Below are positions 9,501-12,508 of a DNA stretch of 12,508 bases, in pieces. This DNA is from Tetmemena sp. SeJ-2015 (Eukaryota; Ciliophora; Spirotrichea; Sporadotrichida; Oxytrichidae). The stretch lies in the NCBI GenBank assembly GCA_027382625.1, contig JAJKFJ010012111.1, positions 1-12,508 of the forward strand, read 5' to 3'. Position 1 is the first letter of the stretch. Every line of letters begins with the position of its first letter. Under the pieces are notes generated by a model. It saw only the letters and a program-made list of their open reading frames with translations. It made no database searches and was not told the DNA's origin. The translations under genes were made by a program, and so were the position numbers.

Positions 9501-9758
9501 TCTGACTCTTGAGAGTGAGTCCCACAATCTGCTTGACCTCGCCTCTGATACCATCTGCTTCCTTCAAAGTGAGGAGGAGTGCTAAGTACTTGCAGTAGTT
9601 ATCGTTCTGACTGAGTTGCTCTTGCCTCTAAGAAGATTGAGATACAAACTTAGGTTTCTTACTTGATAGATTTGACCTTGGATTAGATTATTGCCCTGTC
9701 TTGATGACTCGAACAGCTGAATGAGTTCCTTAATCTCTTCAAAGGTTGGTTGGAACAT
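6599..9758 (-). CDS. TNPO1: Transportin-1 / karyopherin beta-2 (nuclear import receptor)
   Basis: This importin-beta-family HEAT-repeat receptor carries PY-NLS cargoes such as hnRNP proteins through nuclear pores and releases them on RanGTP. From ATG 9758-9756 (MFQPTFEEIKELIQLFESS) to TGA 6601-6599, removing four GT-AG introns (135 bases) and seven IESs (340 bases) leaves 2,685 bases, 894 residues. Landmarks in order: N-terminal Ran-binding HEATs (FFDPEPYVRKTVSS); the acidic loop of HEAT 8 near residues 334-370 (ELQDDDDENYEVGEDE), shorter than in animals; LWTLSKFTDW with Trp about 456 and NACWFIGQAI with Trp about 734, matching the cargo-contacting Trp460 and Trp730 of human transportin; GSEKDSAFRGLCNMI; and a C-terminus (DIRNMFQGILVNYKQ ... 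QTFGV) that aligns with the human end. Gln is encoded by TAA and TAG at several sites. The close length match supports every excision. UFD1 follows 86 bases downstream on the same strand. Confidence 0.96.
6752..6786 (-). other. Intron 4 of transportin (35 bases)
   Basis: GTAAGT...GTGTAG on the minus strand, phase 0. It joins PYLCSSF to VSYKEPPQDIRNMFQ, the conserved C-terminal HEATs. A 2-base pointer (GT) would give the same product, but the full donor consensus favours an intron. Confidence 0.88.
6934..6972 (-). other. IES in transportin, pointer TATCTT (AAGATA on plus)
   Basis: The repeats are at 6934-6939 and 6967-6972, so 33 bases are removed. Removal joins KESATYLDKVLKQFCISM. The insert keeps frame and has no TGA; retention would add 11 mostly hydrophobic residues absent from the family. 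The 6-base repeat and family length support the call. Confidence 0.8.
7051..7083 (-). other. Intron 3 of transportin (33 bases)
   Basis: GTATGA...TTATAG on the minus strand, phase 0, joining TTILSAPK to LNKSLAQNLSATFGRCG. The unspliced frame meets a TGA immediately after the donor. Confidence 0.92.
7192..7244 (-). other. IES in transportin, pointer AAT (ATT on plus)
   Basis: ATT occurs at 7192-7194 and 7242-7244, so 50 bases are removed with a frame shift. The join gives LTVCYNACWFIGQAI, matching the human segment that carries Trp730. The insert holds a perfect inverted repeat, ATTAAGA (7217-7223) with TCTTAAT (7233-7239). Confidence 0.88.
7736..7773 (-). other. IES in transportin, pointer AAGT (ACTT on plus)
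   Basis: ACTT occurs at 7736-7739 and 7770-7773, so 34 bases are removed with a frame shift. The join gives LMPLLNKKFYTPLFYMEIND, where animal transportin has a shorter linker before NDE-like and FPLFECF sequence. A different repeat, TTACAT, leaves the wrong frame. Confidence 0.8.
8254..8285 (-). other. IES in transportin, pointer TTCA (TGAA on plus)
   Basis: TGAA occurs at 8254-8257 and 8282-8285, so 28 bases are removed and the frame shifts. It joins AMKTSNPDSEEIEPAILVLG, in line with the conserved ILVLGAI of the family. There is no GT donor. Confidence 0.9.
8359..8390 (-). other. Intron 2 of transportin (32 bases)
   Basis: GTAAGC...CTATAG on the minus strand, phase 1, joining TIERYS to KIFHYECFFELLPLLEQ. 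It is the shortest clear intron in the window. Confidence 0.9.
8527..8658 (-). other. IES in transportin, pointer ACATT (AATGT on plus), long (127 bases)
   Basis: AATGT occurs at 8527-8531 and 8654-8658. Removal shifts the frame and joins MPTKDSDIGFIDVDSKK directly before the acidic loop. The insert is AT-rich with no coding pattern that I can see. Confidence 0.88.
9110..9153 (-). other. IES in transportin, pointer TGCTT (AAGCA on plus)
   Basis: AAGCA occurs at 9110-9114 and 9149-9153. The 39 bases removed keep phase but contain an in-frame TGA. The join gives MIPNIFGLLDLNQTESVKSN, a normal HEAT pattern. Confidence 0.88.
9400..9434 (-). other. IES in transportin, pointer CATTCT (AGAATG on plus)
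   Basis: AGAATG occurs at 9400-9405 and 9429-9434, so 29 bases are removed with a frame shift. The join gives KEKLIDAFFDPEPYVRKTVS, the expected early HEAT repeat. Confidence 0.92.
9628..9662 (-). other. Intron 1 of transportin (35 bases)
   Basis: GTAAGA...TCTTAG on the minus strand, phase 0, after codon 32. It joins IQGQIYQ to RQEQLSQNDNYCKYLALLL, matching the early family sequence. Confidence 0.93.
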
Positions 9759-10075
9759 GTTCTGCGCTTAATTCATTATTTAATACTTTACGCATTTCTA
9801 CTACACAATCGTATTTTTACTCTCACAATCATCCTAATGCTTGCAAATGGATGCATCAAAATACACTTTTGTTACTCGTAATTTTTCGATTACTTGGTTA
9901 TCTTACTACAAATCTTGAATTTTAAAGACAAAATCATGAAACAATAATTCAAGAATCTCATTGCAAAAGAGATAACCAATTCATTAAGGAAAGAATGAAA
10001 GTAATTCAAATAAAAATATATAATCCTCCAAACTAATATCTGCAGACTTACTTATACCTATCTATTATTTGATGA
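9759..10075. other. Intergenic gap between transportin and the MORN gene
   Basis: 317 AT-rich bases that should hold the transportin 5' region and the MORN gene 3' end. I find no supported open frame, RNA gene or telomere repeat. The only structure seen is the nested inverted repeat at 9894-9979. Confidence 0.7.
9894..9979. repeat. Nested inverted repeat upstream of transportin
   Basis: Two pairs of perfect arms are nested: TTGGTTATCT (9894-9903) with AGATAACCAA (9970-9979), and TCTTGAATT (9913-9921) with AATTCAAGA (9946-9954). Spacers differ on the two sides (9 and 15 bases) and the central loop is 24 bases. It could form a hairpin or cruciform. It may be a transposon relic or a regulatory element, or chance in AT-rich DNA. 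Confidence 0.55.
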
Positions 10076-11946
10076 TCAGTGGCTTTCGTGGATCAATTCC
10101 CCTGGGAACAGCCTTGGTTCTTCGAAGCCATTCGAGTGCTTGAATATCCCTTCGCCCTCTGGTTTGTCTTTAGTCCAGTGCCCCTTCCACTAAGAGCCAT
10201 CTGAGAATATCAGCACACCCATTCCATCCTTTTGCAATCTATAAAATATGAAACTCTCCATTAATCCTTGACTCTTTGCTTCTTGCTCCCAGAAAACTTG
10301 CCTATGTATCTCAGCAGTCCATTTACTTGGATTCCCTCATGCTTTTAATTTAATCTATTCAATTTATAGATGATGCTTTTCTATCTAGAGCCAGCCATTC
10401 TTCCAAATACCTTCGATGATCACCCCTGAATTTTCCTTATAAGTTCCCTCCCCCTTGTGTTTGAAGCTCTCTCCAAATTCGCTGATTGGCTAGCTGCGGC
10501 TGCTCTTTGATTCGCTGACATCTAACTGATTAAGCAAAGAGAATATATACTATTATTAAAATGTGTACATCTCCATTTTAGTAGGTGATGACTACTGTGT
10601 GATGGTAGGCCTTCTTAAGTTTCATGAAGCCAGTGCTTGTCTTAGTTTCTATGTCCACTTTTACGCCCTTGATATTTAGCTTCTGCTTGCTGTCTTGCTC
10701 GTAGCTGGAACCCTTCACTATTTTGTAGCTGCCGCATGGGAAGAAGTAGGAACTCTGGTCCATCTTGCGAGAGGTATAGAAACGGGTGCACCCATCGTAG
10801 ATCCGAACTTTCTTACTCTCAGGATTCAAAACCAACAAATGGATTTTTATAATAAGGATTAAGTGTTTGGAGCCACCCGTCTTTGTCCCAAGTGCCTTTG
10901 TATATTTGCGGCTAGGAGTTTCTTATCAATCTTGTTATTCAAGAGTTTAGAATTAATTAAGAAGTAAATTTAAATAAATTCGAGGCATTGAGAAACAATG
11001 AGTTACCTGAATTATTTCCTATTTCATTTAATTTAACTTATAAAGCAGTTTTACAAATCCAGAAAACTCTAATTAAAACAAGTTTAGCAATAAAGTGCCC
11101 TCCCCAAAAGCAGAATCAGGTTTTTCAAGGGCATTTAACTTAATTGTTCCTTGGTAAGTGTCTCCATTAGACCACAGCAATTTCCCATTGAAGCTCTTTT
11201 CTTTAAGATTAAAAACCCCTTGAAAGGTATTCCCATACTAATCTATCATCCGTGAGTTTAGAATACTCTACTCTGCCAGCTAATCGCTCTCGCAAAGCAG
11301 TTCATACAAACACCCTTTGAAGAAATTTTTCCTAGATATTGACTCAGTTTAAAGGCGCTTTGATATTGTATTTTAGGTAAGCAATATCTTCATTAAAATG
11401 ATCATTTAATAGATCTCAATTAGAAATATTATCTTGCTTATATCCTAAGTTGACTAGCTTGGGGCCTAGTAAAATTGGCTTTCAGAAGTCATTATCTTAT
11501 TTATCATTCATCAAACCAATATATACTGATATATTTTTTTATCTACTATGTCTGCCTGCGTGAAAGTCTCTGCATTCCCAAGCTTTCTACCTCTCCTAGC
11601 TCAAGAAGTTTGAGTTTCTGAATGTTCTTGAGTTGCTCTGTCATTAGCTGGCTCATTCTTGCAGTAGACTCTAAGCCTTTATTATAAATTTAAGATCTTG
11701 AAAATTGGAAATACCTAAAGATAGACTCGAGAAGGATTACAAGTTCCTCCTCATTTCCTGCTCGTGGATCTGTTTCTCAATCCAAGTGAGGAGGGTCTCT
11801 AATTGCTTGATCACTGTGGACAGTAGCGGCCTCCGTAGGAGATTTGAGGCTTCAATTATATTTGAAAGACTCTAACTGAGTAGCTCCTAAATTTTGTTTA
11901 TCCTGTATGAGGAATCGTTCTTTGGAGTTTTTCTCGATGATTCCAT
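10076..11946 (-). CDS. MORN-repeat protein interrupted by seven or eight IESs
   Basis: From ATG 11946-11944 (MESSRKTPKNDSS) to TGA 10078-10076. Removing seven IESs and one intron-or-IES leaves 471 or 473 residues. Residues 1 to about 120 are predicted helical and basic (QLETLLTWIEKQIHEQEM), then comes a Ser/Gln/Thr linker. MORN-type units follow at about 190-257 (YGNTFQGVF, NGDTYQGTIKL, IYKGTWDKDGW) and about 365-455 (FKHKGEGTYKENSGVIIEG, RYIGKFSGSKK, DGSQWKGHWTKDKPEGEGIF), separated by about 100 residues without clear repeats. MORN repeats commonly bind membranes or lipids and occur in cortical, basal-body and ciliary proteins; no enzyme domain is visible, so its role is unknown. The repeat pattern crosses the excision points smoothly, which is strong support for the joins. 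Confidence 0.88.
10226..10269 (-). other. IES in MORN gene, pointer AAGGAT (ATCCTT on plus)
   Basis: ATCCTT occurs at 10226-10231 and 10264-10269, so 38 bases are removed with a frame shift. The join gives GSKKQRVKDGMGVLIFSDGS, an uninterrupted MORN unit. Confidence 0.92.
10339..10380 (-). other. IES in MORN gene, pointer AAAAGCAT (ATGCTTTT on plus)
   Basis: This is the longest pointer in the window, 8 bases, at 10339-10346 and 10373-10380. Removing 34 bases shifts the frame and joins KNGWLQIEKHEGIQVNGLLR. Confidence 0.95.
10518..10572 (-). other. IES in MORN gene, pointer AGATGT (ACATCT on plus)
   Basis: ACATCT occurs at 10518-10523 and 10567-10572. Removing 49 bases shifts the frame and joins VITYQNGDVSESKSSRSQ. 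Confidence 0.92.
10821..10860 (-). other. IES in MORN gene, pointer AATCCT (AGGATT on plus)
   Basis: AGGATT occurs at 10821-10826 and 10855-10860. Removing 34 bases shifts the frame and joins DGWLQTLNPESKKVRIYDG. No phase of this insert has GT...AG ends, so it cannot be a normal intron. It is one of the cleanest examples in the window. Confidence 0.94.
10917..11085 (-). other. IES in MORN gene, pointer AAACT (AGTTT on plus), long (164 bases)
   Basis: AGTTT occurs at 10917-10921 and 11081-11085. Removal shifts the frame and joins FGEGTLLLNSQPQIYKGTW, completing a MORN unit. A longer repeat, GGCACTT, lies just outside and would give a shorter in-frame product. Confidence 0.85.
11385..11435 (-). 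other. IES in MORN gene, pointer AAGATA (TATCTT on plus), in frame
   Basis: TATCTT occurs at 11385-11390 and 11430-11435. The 45 bases removed keep phase and contain no TGA in the working frame. Retention would add a run of Ile, Leu and Met. The 6-base repeat and AT content support excision, giving STQDISKILLTQNTISKRLQ. Confidence 0.75.
11492..11544 (-). other. IES in MORN gene, pointer AGATAA (TTATCT on plus)
   Basis: TTATCT occurs at 11492-11497 and 11539-11544. Removing 47 bases shifts the frame and opens a continuous reading to the first MORN unit (RRQTQQIMTSESQFYQAPSQ). Without it the frame stops within about 15 codons. Confidence 0.82.
11671..11718 (-). other. Intron or IES in MORN gene (38 or 44 bases)
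   Basis: Two readings fit. A GT-AG intron at 11677-11714 (GTATTT...AATAAAG, 38 bases, phase 1) gives LSLGLESTARM. An IES with pointer TTAG (CTAA on plus at 11671-11674 and 11715-11718) removes 44 bases and gives LSLESTARM. Both keep the frame. The acceptor is weak for an intron and the pointer is short for an IES. Confidence 0.8.
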
Positions 11947-12354
11947 GTTTAAGCTATATTATTTAAAACCCACTCCACAGAAACAATAAGAGGAATTGTT
12001 GGGTATTTTATTATCCAAAATTGGTAGTAGTATTTTAAAAGCTATGATTTCAAATTAATCTCGATCAATGACTGATTGTAGATGCAAATTTGAATATGTG
12101 TGAGCTAATAGATAAGCACTAATAAATCTTCCTCTGCAAATTTACAATTGACAACTAATATTTAGTATATATTGCTCACTCGTATTCTGATTCAATTTAT
12201 ACTTGTTGATAGATTTGATTTTAGGAATAATAGCGACAAGAATATAAACAAAAAGAGAAGAGAAAATAGAGCGAATTTTAGAAATCAAAGAGACACTCAC
12301 CAATATAAAAATTCATTCATAGGATGGAATAAGTGGGGAGGATATTTAATTTTG
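11947..12354. other. AT-rich region upstream of the MORN gene
   Basis: About 400 bases between the MORN start and the coding-like right edge. Open frames here are low-complexity Ile/Asn/Lys readings without family resemblance, so I treat it as noncoding. No RNA gene, telomere repeat or clear promoter motif is visible. Confidence 0.6.
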
Positions 12355-12508
12355 GACTGCTACATCAACTTTGAGAGAAGATTTGCGGTGTTCAGATTCT
12401 GGGGAGCTGAGCGAGAGGGAGGGAGGCATTTCCGGTCTGGTTCTCAGGTCTGACGTGGTGTCTGAGCTTGGTGGTGTACCTAGCGCGGCGGTTCTCAACT
12501 GATCTCAC
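12355..12508. other. GC-rich coding-like edge, probable partial gene, strand undecided
   Basis: Base composition switches to the higher GC seen in the coding segments of the window. At least three frames are open. On minus, one frame with G- or C-ending codons stops at TGA 12394-12392 (ENRRARYTTKLRHHVRPENQ). A second minus frame is Ser/Pro-rich and meets a TGA at 12507-12505. A plus frame (SDVVSELGGVPSAAVLN) ends in TGA near the edge. No family is recognised. It is probably the end of another gene that continues past the window. Confidence 0.35.

Noticed and set aside
11665..11728. GAGTCTA 7-base repeat in the MORN gene as pointer
   Set aside because: Using it leaves the frame that ends SLLQE-stop. 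The intron or TTAG reading keeps the long frame.
12172..12453. Plus-strand open frame of 93 codons near the right edge
   Set aside because: The first two thirds is low-complexity Asn/Arg/Ile sequence from AT-rich DNA, and no ATG opens it. Only the last part is coding-like, and there its strand is unclear.
1..12508. Pseudogenes under the standard genetic code
   Set aside because: With TAA and TAG as stops every gene looks shattered, yet Gln readings match conserved Gln-rich and family positions, and all four gene ends are TGA.

Overview
The window reads as germline (micronuclear) DNA of a spirotrich ciliate of the Oxytricha/Stylonychia type. Two observations support this. First, TAA and TAG are read as glutamine throughout, and TGA is the only stop: all four complete gene ends are TGA. 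Second, the reading frames are broken again and again by short AT-rich inserts, each bounded by a direct repeat of 3-8 bases. Removing the insert together with one repeat copy restores the frame and the expected protein. These are internal eliminated sequences (IESs) with 'pointers', which are cut out when the somatic macronucleus forms. I count 21 such intervals, plus one that could be an intron and one uncertain case in UFD1. I see no C4A4-type telomere repeat anywhere in the window.

Layout. (1) 1-5420, plus strand: a very long coiled-coil protein that I cannot name, interrupted by seven IESs; the reading frame is open to the left edge. (2) 5582-6512, minus strand: UFD1, the ubiquitin-binding cofactor of p97/Cdc48, with two clear introns and an unresolved N-terminus. 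(3) 6599-9758, minus strand: transportin-1 (karyopherin beta-2), four introns and seven IESs, giving an 894-residue protein after processing, close to the roughly 890-898 residues of animal transportin-1. (4) 10076-11946, minus strand: a MORN-repeat protein with seven IESs plus one intron-or-IES, 471 or 473 residues. (5) 12355-12508: GC-rich, coding-like sequence that runs off the right edge and whose strand I cannot decide. The gaps between genes are about 160, 86, 317 and 400 bases.

The three recognisable products act in different parts of the cell: UFD1 in protein extraction and degradation, transportin in nuclear import, and the MORN protein possibly at a membrane or the cortex. Their adjacency looks like germline packing rather than an operon. 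Introns and IESs can be told apart. The six clear introns are 32-50 bases, start GTAAG or GTATG and end in AG. The IESs lack GT...AG ends, have pointer repeats and fall mostly at 28-50 bases, with three long ones (127, 164, 168). All genes appear unscrambled: segments are in order and on one strand. The possible exception is UFD1, whose usual first 25-30 residues are not found.
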